Source of the DNA: an uncultured Oscillibacter sp.
GTDB taxonomy: Bacteria; Bacillota; Clostridia; Oscillospirales; Oscillospiraceae
DNA: 64,000 bases
Reading direction: 5' to 3'
NCBI GenBank assembly: GCA_910577405.1
Contig: CAJTMG010000018.1
Coordinates: 1-64,000, forward strand
Shown here: piece after piece, positions 35,557-43,698 of the stretch
Layout: every line of letters begins with the position of its first letter
Numbering within the stretch: position 1 is the stretch's first letter
Program-made: the position numbers and the translations under genes
The notes under the pieces: generated by a model
What the model was told of the DNA's origin: nothing
Databases searched by the model: none
Seen by the model: the letters and a program-made list of their open reading frames with translations, nothing else

Positions 35557-35611
35557 AACAGCGCCCCACTTGCCGGACGGTAAACCATCGTCTGACAAAT
35601 GGAGCGCTGTT
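35557..35611. terminator. Long stem-loop in the gap after the first Gfo/Idh/MocA gene
   Basis: AACAGCGC with CCA pairs with TGG and GCGCTGTT, with one mismatch, around a 30-base loop that can form an inner hairpin. TTTATTTTC follows on plus. The stem may end transcription from the dehydrogenase or belong to a structured RNA. Confidence 0.5.
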
Positions 35612-35928
35612 TATTTTCAGGACCAAGGCGCGTTATGACACGTTCTTCTCTATAGCGGCATTCTCTCTATAATGAAAACACCTGCCCGCCAAATGAAACG
35701 GGGCAGAAAACGGAAAATTATGGAGGATATTCCGGTACAAAAGGCCATCGTCAGGACGTCCATCGTATGGAATCCGTTTTTATATGCAAGCCTGCGGGAA
35801 AAATCGAAATTTGGAATTATTTAAGACTTTTGTAACATCTGATGCTGGTTTCTTTAACAAATAAAGCGTATCTTTAATCTTGCAAGAGACAAAAACTTCT
35901 TTTCATCCAATCTTCCAAACAAGAAGAA

Positions 35929-35956
35929 GGACCGGTCGAGAGACTGGCCCTTTTTC
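35929..35956 (+). terminator. Terminator-like hairpin before the acyltransferase 3' end
   Basis: GGACCGGTC and GACTGGCCC pair around a short loop, followed by TTTTTC. It is about 600 bases after the dehydrogenase stop, so it may end a small transcript inside the gap 35325-35980. No protein gene is supported there. Confidence 0.65.
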
Positions 35957-35980
35957 TTTGTATTCAGCCGCTGTAAGGGA

Positions 35981-36994
35981 TCAGCTTTTCCGGTGGGCGG
36001 CGATCATTGCGGAGGCGTGCTGGATACCGCGGTGAAGGACCTCCGCCAGCAGGAGATTCAGGGCATAAACGGTCAGGTAATAGAGGATATGACGGCTGTC
36101 TCGGTCAAACAAAGGGGCAAGGATCTGGAATTCCCGTGTAATGATGACGTTGAGCAGGTAGATTTCCAGACTGCGGCTCCCCAGAAACCGGAGGAATTTC
36201 CACGGGCCACGCCGCAGATGCAGACCGTAAGCCAGCGCAAGGCAGAGAGGCATGACGCAGGCGGCGAGCATATAGCAGGTAGAGATATACAGCCTGCCGT
36301 GAATCCGAAGCCACGCCACGGCAATGCCCAGCAGCGCGCCCCCGGTCCAGGCAGCGGTATGCTGACGGTTCAGGGGCTGGTTCTCCAGAAGGCACGCCCC
36401 CGCCAACAGTCCCAGGGCAAAGGCGGGCATCCGGTCCAGGAAATCAGAAGTATAATTGAGCCCCAAAGGGATGGACAGGCGGTAGATTCCGTAGGCAAGG
36501 GGGAACACCAGCAGCGTCAGCAAACCCTTGTGCCGGGATCGTTCCAGGAGGCGTACCCAAGCGGGCGCAAGGGCGTAGAGCATCAGCAGCGCCGGGACGT
36601 ACCAGTTGAAGCTGCCGGGAATCTGAAACCAATAGTGGAGGGTCGACAGGCTCCACAAACCCGTGGTAAGGGAAATCCGGCTCTGCATCCGAAGCCAGAG
36701 ACTGTAGCCCCCCACTACCAGCCAGTAAGCCGGAAGGACCCTTTGACAGCGGCGCAGGAAATACTGCGGAAAGGCTTCTCTCCGGCGCACAATGGAGCCG
36801 TACAGACCCAGCCCTGACAGCAGAATAAACATATCTACCCCGCCGAATCCCAGTTGCTTCACCGCGTCCAGTGCCGGGACCCCAAAATGGAATTCGTAGG
36901 CATGGAACAGCATCACCCAAAGCATCGCGATGCCCATCAGCTCCGACCGGTACTGGCTCAGAAGCTGATAGCCGTCCGCGCGTTTTCTCTCCAT
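35981..36994 (-). CDS. Acyltransferase 3 family membrane protein
   Basis: A 337-residue protein with about ten membrane spans. It has the family's early motif ELMGIAMLWVMLFHAYEFHFG, with the conserved His, then FGGVDMFILLSGLGLY and later RRCQRVLPAYW. Members of this group O-acylate cell-wall or extracellular sugars. The substrate is unknown. The start at 36994 follows GGGGTGAG; an upstream ATG at 37042 has no ribosome site. It is convergent with the dehydrogenase and lies downstream of the GntR gene on the same strand. Confidence 0.85.
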   Translation of the reverse strand: MERKRADGYQLLSQYRSELMGIAMLWVMLFHAYEFHFGVPALDAVKQLGFGGVDMFILLSGLGLYGSIVRRREAFPQYFLRRCQRVLPAYWLVVGGYSLWLRMQSRISLTTGLWSLSTLHYWFQIPGSFNWYVPALLMLYALAPAWVRLLERSRHKGLLTLLVFPLAYGIYRLSIPLGLNYTSDFLDRMPAFALGLLAGACLLENQPLNRQHTAAWTGGALLGIAVAWLRIHGRLYISTCYMLAACVMPLCLALAYGLHLRRGPWKFLRFLGSRSLEIYLLNVIITREFQILAPLFDRDSRHILYYLTVYALNLLLAEVLHRGIQHASAMIAAHRKS

Positions 36995-37093
36995 CGTCTC
37001 ACCCCGCAGGCCGTTTTTTGCGTGTTCCAACAAGTATATCATGACCAGGCTGTTTTTTCAATTGCCGCCCGCCAAAATTTACGCCAGGGGCTG

Positions 37094-38176
37094 CTAGTCA
37101 TTCCGGAGGTCCCGAACAGACTGACGCTCAACCAATTGCGGCGGAAAGACAAAGGACGCGTTGGCAGAAGGATTATCAATCAGCTGCAACAGATTTTGCG
37201 CCGCCACGCGTCCTGCCATCTCCTTAGGGTGCGCCATTGTGGTAAGGGGCACCTCGATCAGGGACAGCAGGGCGTCATCAAAACCGACAACGGAAATATC
37301 TCGGGGAACATCAATCCCATATCCGCGCAAAAACGAGATCAGCTTCACAGCAATCTGATCGTTATAGCAAACGACAGCCGTACACTTTTTGAGCTGTGTC
37401 AGAATATTTTCACCCCATCTTCCATCAAAAATATAGTCAAAAAACTCTGTCTGATACCAGATAAGCAGTTCGTCGTCCACAGTCAGCTCGTTTTCCCGGA
37501 GGGCTTGGGCGTATCCAGCAAACCGCAGATTTCCCTGTTCATCGTCAATTTTAAAAATACCAGCAATCCGGCGATGTCCGCGCTCAATCAGATAATTCGT
37601 AATCAGCCGCACAGATTCTACATTGTCAGGCATCACATAGGGGAGCTTCAGGGAGGGGTAGTAGCAATTTACCAGGATACAGGGCAATTTGCAGGAAAGC
37701 TGTTCGTACAATTCTTTGTTTGTGTTTATCAGATTGCTCTTTGTCGGTTCGATAATCAACCCATCCACCTGGCTTTCCATAATGGCCCGGAGTATTTTCT
37801 CCTCGTTGCACCGCCGGTTATAGGTGATATATAAGTTGATTGTATAGCCGGCTTCGGCAAGATAGGCGTTGATTCCACTGATGATCGAAGGAAAAATATA
37901 ATCGTCCACATAGGTCATGATGACGCCGATCACATTTGTATTACGGCGGATATACTTTCCTGACTGCTCCGTTACATAGGTTCCGCTGCCCTGTACGCGC
38001 GTTACCAAGCCTTCGTTTTCAAGGAGGGAAATCCCCTGTCGTACTGTCTGGCGGCTGATCTGAAACATATCTGCCAGCTTTAGCTCTGAATGCACTTTGC
38101 TGCCTGGACCCATTTCACCGTCAACAATCTGTTTTTTCAGCCATTGATATAACTTGATGTATTTTGCACTTTTCAT
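37094..38176 (-). CDS. GntR-family regulator with LacI-like sensor domain (AraR type)
   Basis: A 360-residue regulator. The winged helix of the GntR type fills residues 1-70 (KLADMFQISRQTVRQGISLLENEGLVTRVQGSGTYV is its core, split by the recognition helix). The rest is a LacI/periplasmic-binding-like sensor (VIMTYVDDYIFPSIISGINAYL, SVVGFDDALLSLIEVPLTTM). The same domain layout is found in AraR of Bacillus. Palindromes of the AraR type (TTGTAC...GTACAA) lie just upstream, and the divergent Gfo/Idh/MocA gene is its likely target. It probably also controls itself. Confidence 0.92.
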   Translation of the reverse strand: MKSAKYIKLYQWLKKQIVDGEMGPGSKVHSELKLADMFQISRQTVRQGISLLENEGLVTRVQGSGTYVTEQSGKYIRRNTNVIGVIMTYVDDYIFPSIISGINAYLAEAGYTINLYITYNRRCNEEKILRAIMESQVDGLIIEPTKSNLINTNKELYEQLSCKLPCILVNCYYPSLKLPYVMPDNVESVRLITNYLIERGHRRIAGIFKIDDEQGNLRFAGYAQALRENELTVDDELLIWYQTEFFDYIFDGRWGENILTQLKKCTAVVCYNDQIAVKLISFLRGYGIDVPRDISVVGFDDALLSLIEVPLTTMAHPKEMAGRVAAQNLLQLIDNPSANASFVFPPQLVERQSVRDLRND

Positions 38177-38223
38177 ATGATACCCTCCGTTCCTCTGGTT
38201 ATATTATATATCTTTTCCCGGTA

Positions 38224-38236
38224 TTGTACAGTACAA
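38224..38236. promoter_or_regulatory. AraR-like operator 1
   Basis: TTGTAC-A-GTACAA is a perfect inverted repeat about 50 bases upstream of the GntR gene. Bacillus AraR sites have the core TTGTACGTACAA. Confidence 0.7.
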
Positions 38237-38306
38237 CATTCACAAAAGTTTTTCCGTCAAGCGCAAAACAAGCCCAAAATCGAGCGTTTTTCCGCCTGCA
38301 TCATGA

Positions 38307-38320
38307 AATTGTACGTAATT
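38307..38320. promoter_or_regulatory. AraR-like half site 2
   Basis: AATTGTACGTAATT contains one complete TTGTAC half and a degenerate second half. It lies between operators 1 and 3, and would fit cooperative binding and looping. Confidence 0.45.
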
Positions 38321-38401
38321 TTTAAAGACAAATTTCTGCTTTATTTCGACGATTCAGTGCAGTTATAAAATTATTTCGGTGTTTTTTGTAAAATTCTTAC
38401 A

Positions 38402-38438
38402 TTGACACGCCAATGCTTTTCATGTATTGTATATACAA
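38402..38438 (+). promoter_or_regulatory. Promoter of the second Gfo/Idh/MocA gene with AraR-like operator 3
   Basis: TTGACA (38402-38407) and TATTGT (38425-38430) are 17 bases apart. The perfect palindrome TTGTAT-ATACAA (38427-38438) covers the -10 box, so a bound regulator would block transcription. Confidence 0.75.
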
Positions 38439-38439
38439 C

Positions 38440-38493
38440 TTGGTGGGAGAGAACGGAGCCGGTAAGTCTACATTGATGAAGATTACTCGGGAA
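38440..38493 (+). pseudogene. Walker A relic of a sugar ABC ATPase
   Basis: The leader between the promoter and the dehydrogenase start translates to LVGENGAGKSTLMKI, the exact Walker A block of RbsA/MglA-type ATPases. No other part of an ATPase follows. The two complete ATPases in this window have different DNA here. It seems to be what a deletion left behind. Confidence 0.75.
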
Positions 38494-38547
38494 TATACCA
38501 ATGGTTGGGCGGGAAATCAAGGATATTTTTTCGAAAGGGTGTCAAAA

Positions 38548-39687
38548 ATGAAACTGAAATTCGGCATAGTTGGAGGCGGCGGAGGCTTTATCGGAAATGT
38601 GCACCGTCATGGAGCCTTGATGGATGATTTAGCGGTTTTGACGGCGGGCTGTTTTTCACGGAACGCGGACACAAACCACAAATATGCCAAGCGTTGGGGC
38701 GTTGCGGATTCAAATCGGATTTATGCTGACTATGAGGAAATGGCGGCAGTAGAGTCGGCTCGTGAGGACGGGATCGATTTTGTCTCCATTACCACGCCAA
38801 ATGACACGCACTATCCCATTGTGAAGAGCTTTCTCCAGCACGGCATCCACGTGATGTGTGACAAACCCCTGGCGCTGACCGCAGAGCAGGGGCGTGAACT
38901 GGCTGCGCTTGCAAAGGAAAAGGATCTTCTGTGCGGCGTGTCCTATACATACACAGGCTATGCCATGGTCCGGCAGGCGCGTGAGATGATTGACGCCGGC
39001 GAGATTGGGAAGATCACCTGCATCCAGGGCGAGTATCCGCAGGAGTGGCTGGCGGTTTCTCTGGTTTCTGAAAGGTCCGAGCAAGCGGTTTGGCGTCAGG
39101 ACCCCAAGCGATCTGGCGCCTCCGGGTGTTGTGCCGACATTGGCACGCATATAGAATGTCTGATTGCAAAGATGACCGGTTTGCATCCCAGAAGGGTCAT
39201 TGCCCGATTTGACAGAATTCCAGAGAATATCCCGCTGGAAACAAACGCTCAGATGCTTGTAGAATTTGAAGGAAACATACCGGGTATGATCTGGGCCTCA
39301 CAGATTGCTATTGGACATGAGACAGAATTAAATATCCGCATATTCGGCGAAAAGGGTTCGGTTGAGTGGAGCCATTTGAGACCCTGGGAACTGCGTGTGA
39401 CACGGATTAACCAGCCGCCGCAGATTTACACAACCAACCGGGATTATCTTGCCCCGTCAGCAAGGGAGTTGTGCCGCCTGCCTTCTGGTCATATTGAGGG
39501 CTTTTATGAGGCTTTTGGAAACCTGTATCATAGCTTCTGCATGAATTTGATTGCCAAGAAAACCGGCGCTGATCCGGGGACTTTCCAGTATCCCACAGTA
39601 GAGGACGGCGTGCGGGGAATTGAATTTGTAGACGCCTGCTTAGCTTCCAACGCCCAGAACAACATCTGGATTAAGGTCGGCCAATAA
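38548..39687 (+). CDS. Gfo/Idh/MocA-family oxidoreductase
   Basis: A 379-residue dehydrogenase, somewhat longer than the other one in the window. The Rossmann motif is GIVGGGGGFIG, the EKP-type motif is CDKPLALTAEQG (Asp in place of Glu), and GCCADIGTHIECL carries the catalytic region. ATG 38548 follows GAAAGGGTG; the open frame reaches further upstream only through the Walker A relic. It is controlled from a promoter overlapped by an AraR-like operator and diverges from the AraR-type regulator. It probably works on a sugar or polyol sensed by that regulator. The substrate is unknown. Confidence 0.88.
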   Translation: MKLKFGIVGGGGGFIGNVHRHGALMDDLAVLTAGCFSRNADTNHKYAKRWGVADSNRIYADYEEMAAVESAREDGIDFVSITTPNDTHYPIVKSFLQHGIHVMCDKPLALTAEQGRELAALAKEKDLLCGVSYTYTGYAMVRQAREMIDAGEIGKITCIQGEYPQEWLAVSLVSERSEQAVWRQDPKRSGASGCCADIGTHIECLIAKMTGLHPRRVIARFDRIPENIPLETNAQMLVEFEGNIPGMIWASQIAIGHETELNIRIFGEKGSVEWSHLRPWELRVTRINQPPQIYTTNRDYLAPSARELCRLPSGHIEGFYEAFGNLYHSFCMNLIAKKTGADPGTFQYPTVEDGVRGIEFVDACLASNAQNNIWIKVGQ

Positions 39688-39731
39688 AAAAGAGGAACCC
39701 GCCAAAGAATACAGAGTTTGGCATGGTTCCC
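39688..39731. terminator. Hairpin after the second Gfo/Idh/MocA gene
   Basis: GGAACC with GCCAAA pairs with TTTGGC and GGTTCC. The A run on the left gives a T run on minus, and it may serve both directions. Confidence 0.7.
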
Positions 39732-39753
39732 CGTTCCTTTCGGTATCTGGACA

Positions 39754-39791
39754 TAAAAAAACGCCGCGGACTTTTCACGATCTGCGGCGTT
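39754..39791 (-). terminator. Terminator of rpsU
   Basis: On the minus strand AACGCCGC pairs with GCGGCGTT and is followed by a run of seven T. It lies about 170 bases downstream of rpsU. Confidence 0.85.
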
Positions 39792-39958
39792 GGTCAGGAC
39801 ACAAAAACAGGCGGTGCCTTGCTGACATCGCCTGTTCTCTATGCTGTTCGCTTTTTGCGCCGATCCGTTTCCCACTGTCGTTAAAAACATTGATTTTACT
39901 GAGGTTTTCATGTTTTCTTATAACAGCGTCTTTGAAAGCAGGCGCATTATCGCAGGAC

Positions 39959-40141
39959 TCAATAGTAACGCTTCTTGTTTTTGCGGGCGGCTTCGGACTT
40001 CTTGCGCCGCTTCACACTGGGACTTTCATAATGCTCTCTCTTCCGAACCTCAGCCAGAACGCCGGCCTTCGCACAGCTGCGCTTAAAACGCTTCAGCGCA
40101 CTGTCGATGGATTCGTTTTCCTTCACATGAATCTCAGACAT
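39959..40141 (-). CDS. rpsU: 30S ribosomal protein S21
   Basis: A 60-residue basic protein of normal length for S21. It begins MSEIHVKENESIDSALKRFK and ends in a basic tail rich in Lys and Arg (KRRKKSEAARKNKKRYY), as in other Firmicutes. It is a small-subunit protein near the 3' end of 16S rRNA, and takes part in mRNA recognition. GAGGGAAA precedes the ATG. Confidence 0.97.
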   Translation of the reverse strand: MSEIHVKENESIDSALKRFKRSCAKAGVLAEVRKREHYESPSVKRRKKSEAARKNKKRYY

Positions 40142-40268
40142 CTATATTTCCCTCCCTCCGAGGCATCCGGCTCAATCCAGGATGCTTTAAGGGCCATACT
40201 CTATGGCTTTAACAAACTCATTATACAGATTCCGCCCAAACTTGTCAAGAGAATTTCATAAATCCACG

Positions 40269-41018
40269 TCAAATTTCTGAAAAAGCCCTGGCGCGAAGGA
40301 CCTCCTCCAGGACGAAGTCAGAGAAACGGCGGGATTCAGGGCAAACGCGGGCATTTTCACCGCATTGCCGTGCAAGTTCGAGGGAAGGCGTCAGGGCAAT
40401 GTCGGCCAGAGCAAGCATAGGCAGATCCAGGGAGCTGTCCCCGGCGCAGACCATCCGGCAGGGCCCGAAGCGTTCCCGAAGCACCGCCGCGGCCGCGCCC
40501 TTATGAAGCCCCGGCGGGAAGAAATAGACCTTCCTTCCGGAGACGCTGACGGTCAGGGGACCCGCCTGGAAATTGTTCGCGCCAGTCTCCGCCGTCTCCT
40601 GATTCTCACTGACGGCAAAGAGATAAAGACCGTCCACCATTTTCCGCCGCAGGCACCAGGCTTCACTGGACAGGGCGGCTTCCGTACGGGCCAGGTCGTC
40701 CTGATACGGTTCCGCCAGTTTCTGGGAAGCCTCCAGCCACGCCGGGTCCATGCCGCACGGCCCCAGAAGAATCCCGCCGTTGGCAGCTGCCGCCCATTCA
40801 GGAGCCTTCGGCCATTGAATCCGCCGGTACTGCTCAACGGACCGGGTTGTGACGGGAATCAGCCGTACGTTCTCCAGCCGTCCCAGGTTCTCCCAGACAT
40901 TGGCGGTCATGAAGCTCTGCTCCCGGCCGTCAAGCCATTCTACGCAGACATCCCCCGGCTTTCGGTGGCGGTGGGAGAAAATCAGCGTATTGTCCAGATC
41001 ACACAGAAACAGAAGCAT
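40269..41018 (-). CDS. HAD-superfamily hydrolase (sucrose-phosphatase/Cof-like)
   Basis: A 249-residue phosphatase-like protein. The nucleophile motif DLDNTL starts at D7, with the general acid at D9. IPVTTRS is motif II, a Lys sits in the HKGAAAAVLRERFG segment, and GDSSLDLPML is the acidic motif IV. The cap region in the middle is of the C2 type. The substrate is not known. Its ATG shares one base with the TGA of the HD gene, so the two are translationally coupled. Confidence 0.85.
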   Translation of the reverse strand: MLLFLCDLDNTLIFSHRHRKPGDVCVEWLDGREQSFMTANVWENLGRLENVRLIPVTTRSVEQYRRIQWPKAPEWAAAANGGILLGPCGMDPAWLEASQKLAEPYQDDLARTEAALSSEAWCLRRKMVDGLYLFAVSENQETAETGANNFQAGPLTVSVSGRKVYFFPPGLHKGAAAAVLRERFGPCRMVCAGDSSLDLPMLALADIALTPSLELARQCGENARVCPESRRFSDFVLEEVLRARAFSEI

Positions 41019-41599
41019 CAGACGCCCATTTCCGCGCTGACGCTTTCCTCACAGGACCGCATCGCCAGAATGGTCTTTTCCATCAGATCCTCCAAAGACC
41101 AGCCCAGACGTTCCGCCCCCTCTTTGATAACGTCTCTGGAGCATCCGGCGGCGAATTTCTTGTCCTTGAACTTCTTTTTCAGGGACGAAACTTCCATATC
41201 GGACACAGACTTGCTGGGACGCATCCGGGCGGCGGCGCCGATCAGGCCGGTAAGCTCGTCGGCGGCAAAGAGGACCTTTTCCATCTGGTGAACGGGTTCC
41301 ACATCGCAGCAAAGGCCGAAGCCATGACTGCAAACGGCGTGAATCAGTTCATCGGAGCAATGGATTTCGGCCAGAAGCTCCGGCGCTTTTTTGCAGTGCT
41401 CATCCGGCCATTTTTCGAAATCCACATCGTGCAGAAGACCGGCCATCGCCCAGAATTCCGCGTCCTCGCCAAAGCCCAGCTCATTGGCGTACCACCGCAT
41501 AACGCCCTCCACGGTCAAGGCGTGCTGGATATGGAACGGCTCGGCATTGTATTTCTTCAGCAGGCCCAGGGCGATTTCACGGTCAGGATATGTCAGCAT
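41018..41599 (-). CDS. HD-domain hydrolase
   Basis: A 193-residue protein with the HD metal site: His26 in HIQHALTV, His57-Asp58 in LLHDVDFE, and further His in IHAVCSHGFG, with AADELTGLIGA holding the last Asp. The family removes phosphate from nucleotides or other metabolites. The C-terminal third is basic and has a DMEVSSLKKKFKDKKFA stretch seen in many Clostridia homologues. AAAGGAG precedes the ATG. It is followed directly by the HAD gene. Confidence 0.88.
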   Translation of the reverse strand: MLTYPDREIALGLLKKYNAEPFHIQHALTVEGVMRWYANELGFGEDAEFWAMAGLLHDVDFEKWPDEHCKKAPELLAEIHCSDELIHAVCSHGFGLCCDVEPVHQMEKVLFAADELTGLIGAAARMRPSKSVSDMEVSSLKKKFKDKKFAAGCSRDVIKEGAERLGWSLEDLMEKTILAMRSCEESVSAEMGV

Positions 41600-41636
41600 A
41601 AAAATTTTCTCCTTTGTACAAAAATAACGTCAGTCT

Positions 41637-42179
41637 TTATAAAAACTCCACAACTGTGATCTCATGTCCAGTATGGGGCAGCAGCTTTTCCAGCACGTCA
41701 GCGGTCCGCAGTTTCAGGCTGCTGGTACAGTGGCAGGGATGACAGCTTATAAATTCAGCTTCATAAATCTCCCTTTCCATCAGAAGCCGCACCCGATGCT
41801 CCGTATCGTTCATAAGGCCCAGGATGGTTGCGGAACCGGGCGTGCAGTGCAGAAGCTCCCACAGGGCGTCCTCCGGGGCGAAGGAGAGGCGGGCGGAACC
41901 AATCTGATGGGAGAGGTCCTTGGTGTGAAAGGGCTTGTCAGGACCCATGGCCAGGAGGTAGAACTGCGTTTTCTGACGGTTGCAGAGAAAGAGATTCTTG
42001 CAGATCGGCACGCCCAGAACCTCGCTGACTGCGGCGCACTTTTCCATATTGTCGGCAGGTTCACTGGTCACCCGGTAATAGTCAATCCCCAGTTCCTCCA
42101 GCAAATCAAAGGCGGCGGTTTCCTGTACCGGCAGTTCCCCTTCCGGACGGGTATTGTGGTATAACGCGGAAATTTCCAT
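41637..42179 (-). CDS. YbaK/ProX-type aminoacyl-tRNA deacylase (prolyl-tRNA synthetase-associated domain)
   Basis: A 180-residue cytosolic protein with the YbaK/EbsC fold. Visible motifs are CKNLFLCNRQKTQFYLL with the key Lys, SARLSFAPEDALWELL, and TPGSATILGLMND. Stand-alone members such as PrdX/ProX remove alanine wrongly attached to tRNA-Pro. It lies between murC and the HD gene on the minus strand, and an AAAGGAG site precedes it. Proofreading of Ala-tRNA-Pro is the likely role by family. Confidence 0.88.
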   Translation of the reverse strand: MEISALYHNTRPEGELPVQETAAFDLLEELGIDYYRVTSEPADNMEKCAAVSEVLGVPICKNLFLCNRQKTQFYLLAMGPDKPFHTKDLSHQIGSARLSFAPEDALWELLHCTPGSATILGLMNDTEHRVRLLMEREIYEAEFISCHPCHCTSSLKLRTADVLEKLLPHTGHEITVVEFL

Positions 42180-42198
42180 ACTTTATCTGCTCCTTTGT

Positions 42199-43584
42199 CT
42201 ACGCTTCCTGATGTTCCAGCAGCTTTTCCCCCGCCCGGTAGATATCCCCCGCGCCCACGGTAAGAATCAGGTCCCCGGGCTGAGCCAGTCTCCGGAGGGC
42301 GTCGGCGGTTTTGTCGAGGGTAGAACAGTAGACAGAGCCGGGGACTTCCCTGCTGAGGTCAGCGGAGGAGATGCCCAAGGTATTCTGCTCCCGGGCGGCG
42401 TAGATTTCGGCAAGGACCACGACTTCGGGGATTTTCAGCTCTTCCACAAAGCGGTCAAAGAGCTTGGCGGTCCGGGAATAGGTATGGGGCTGGAAAGCGA
42501 CCACAAGCCTTTTGTAGCCCATGCCCATGGCGGTGGTCAGGAGGGCGTGGAGCTCGTCGGGATGGTGGGCGTAATCGTCATAGATTTCCGCGCCGTTGTA
42601 GGTCCCCTTATGCTCGAACCGCCGCCCGGCACCCGTAAAGGCGGAGAGTCCCTCCTCCACGGCTTTTCCCGGCAAGCCCAGCACGTAAGCCGCCGACGCA
42701 GCCGCCAGTGCGTTCAGGACGTTATGCTCGCCCCAGACATGAAGCTGCACGTGGGCGTAAAACTCCCCATGGACTGTCACGTCGAACACCGGACGCCCTG
42801 CCTCATCCTGATTAAGGTGAACGGCGGTGCATTCGGCCCCCGGTTTCAGTCCAAAGGTAAAAGCGTCCAGGCCATAGGCAACGCTTCTGGCCCCCTCGTT
42901 GTCGTTGTTGACCACCACGCAGCCATTAGAGGGGACGAGTTCAGCAAACTGCCGGAAAGAATGCTTGATATCGTCCAGGTCCTTGAAGAAATCCAGATGA
43001 TCGGCCTCCACGTTCAGAATCACGGCCACGGTGGGGAAGAAGCTCAGGAAGCTGTTGCAGTATTCGCAGGATTCCAGGATAATGGTGTCCCCCTCTCCCA
43101 CCCGGTAGCCGGAATGGAGCATGGGCAGGGTCCCGCCGATCATCACGGTAGGGTCTTTTTCCGCGGCCATAAAGATATGCGTACACATGGAGGTGGTAGT
43201 GGTTTTGCCATGGGTGCCCGCGACACAAAGGGCGTTGGGGTAATGCCGCATCAAAGCCCCCCAAGCCTGAGCGCGTTCATAGACAGGGATTCCTCTTGCG
43301 ATGGCCCCGGCAATTTCAGGATTGCTGTCGCGGGCGGCGGCGGTACGGATCACCAGGTCGCAGTCCCCGAGATTTTCGGCGCTGTGGCCTGTGGCAACGG
43401 AAATTCCCAGATCCCGCAGGCGCTTCACGGTAACGCTCTCGCTCATGTCGGACCCCTGTACCGTCAGGCCCTTGGAGCGCAGGACTTCCGCCAGAGGGCA
43501 CATGGAGACGCCGCCGATTCCCACCAGATGGGCGCGGACACCGGGGACAAGATAGCTGTCGATGGGCTTTGTATTGTGCAGCAT
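42199..43584 (-). CDS. murC: UDP-N-acetylmuramate--L-alanine ligase
   Basis: A 461-residue Mur ligase of normal length. The N-terminal UDP-binding motif is VGIGGVSMCPLAEVL, the ATP loop is GTHGKTTT (residues 123-130), ILNVEADHLDFF holds the family Glu and His, and YDDYAHHPDEL marks the C-terminal domain. It adds the first L-Ala of the peptidoglycan stem peptide in the cytosol. It is divergent from cca, with a shared 114-base promoter region, and is followed by the YbaK gene. Confidence 0.97.
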   Translation of the reverse strand: MLHNTKPIDSYLVPGVRAHLVGIGGVSMCPLAEVLRSKGLTVQGSDMSESVTVKRLRDLGISVATGHSAENLGDCDLVIRTAAARDSNPEIAGAIARGIPVYERAQAWGALMRHYPNALCVAGTHGKTTTTSMCTHIFMAAEKDPTVMIGGTLPMLHSGYRVGEGDTIILESCEYCNSFLSFFPTVAVILNVEADHLDFFKDLDDIKHSFRQFAELVPSNGCVVVNNDNEGARSVAYGLDAFTFGLKPGAECTAVHLNQDEAGRPVFDVTVHGEFYAHVQLHVWGEHNVLNALAAASAAYVLGLPGKAVEEGLSAFTGAGRRFEHKGTYNGAEIYDDYAHHPDELHALLTTAMGMGYKRLVVAFQPHTYSRTAKLFDRFVEELKIPEVVVLAEIYAAREQNTLGISSADLSREVPGSVYCSTLDKTADALRRLAQPGDLILTVGAGDIYRAGEKLLEHQEA

Positions 43585-43698
43585 AAAGGCTCAGCATCCT
43601 TTCCAAAAACGGTTATAAAAAACCATTGTAACATCACGGAGATTCTATTATAATACAAGGAAAGAAGAAATGCAACGGAAGAAGGAGGCAAAATCAGG

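Noticed and set aside
35724..35828. A 34-codon open frame starting ATGGAGGAT
   Set aside because: No ribosome site and no recognisable features.
38413..38547. A longer N-terminus for the second Gfo/Idh/MocA protein
   Set aside because: The upstream codons encode an ABC Walker A relic, overlap the -10 box, and a better ATG with a ribosome site lies at 38548.
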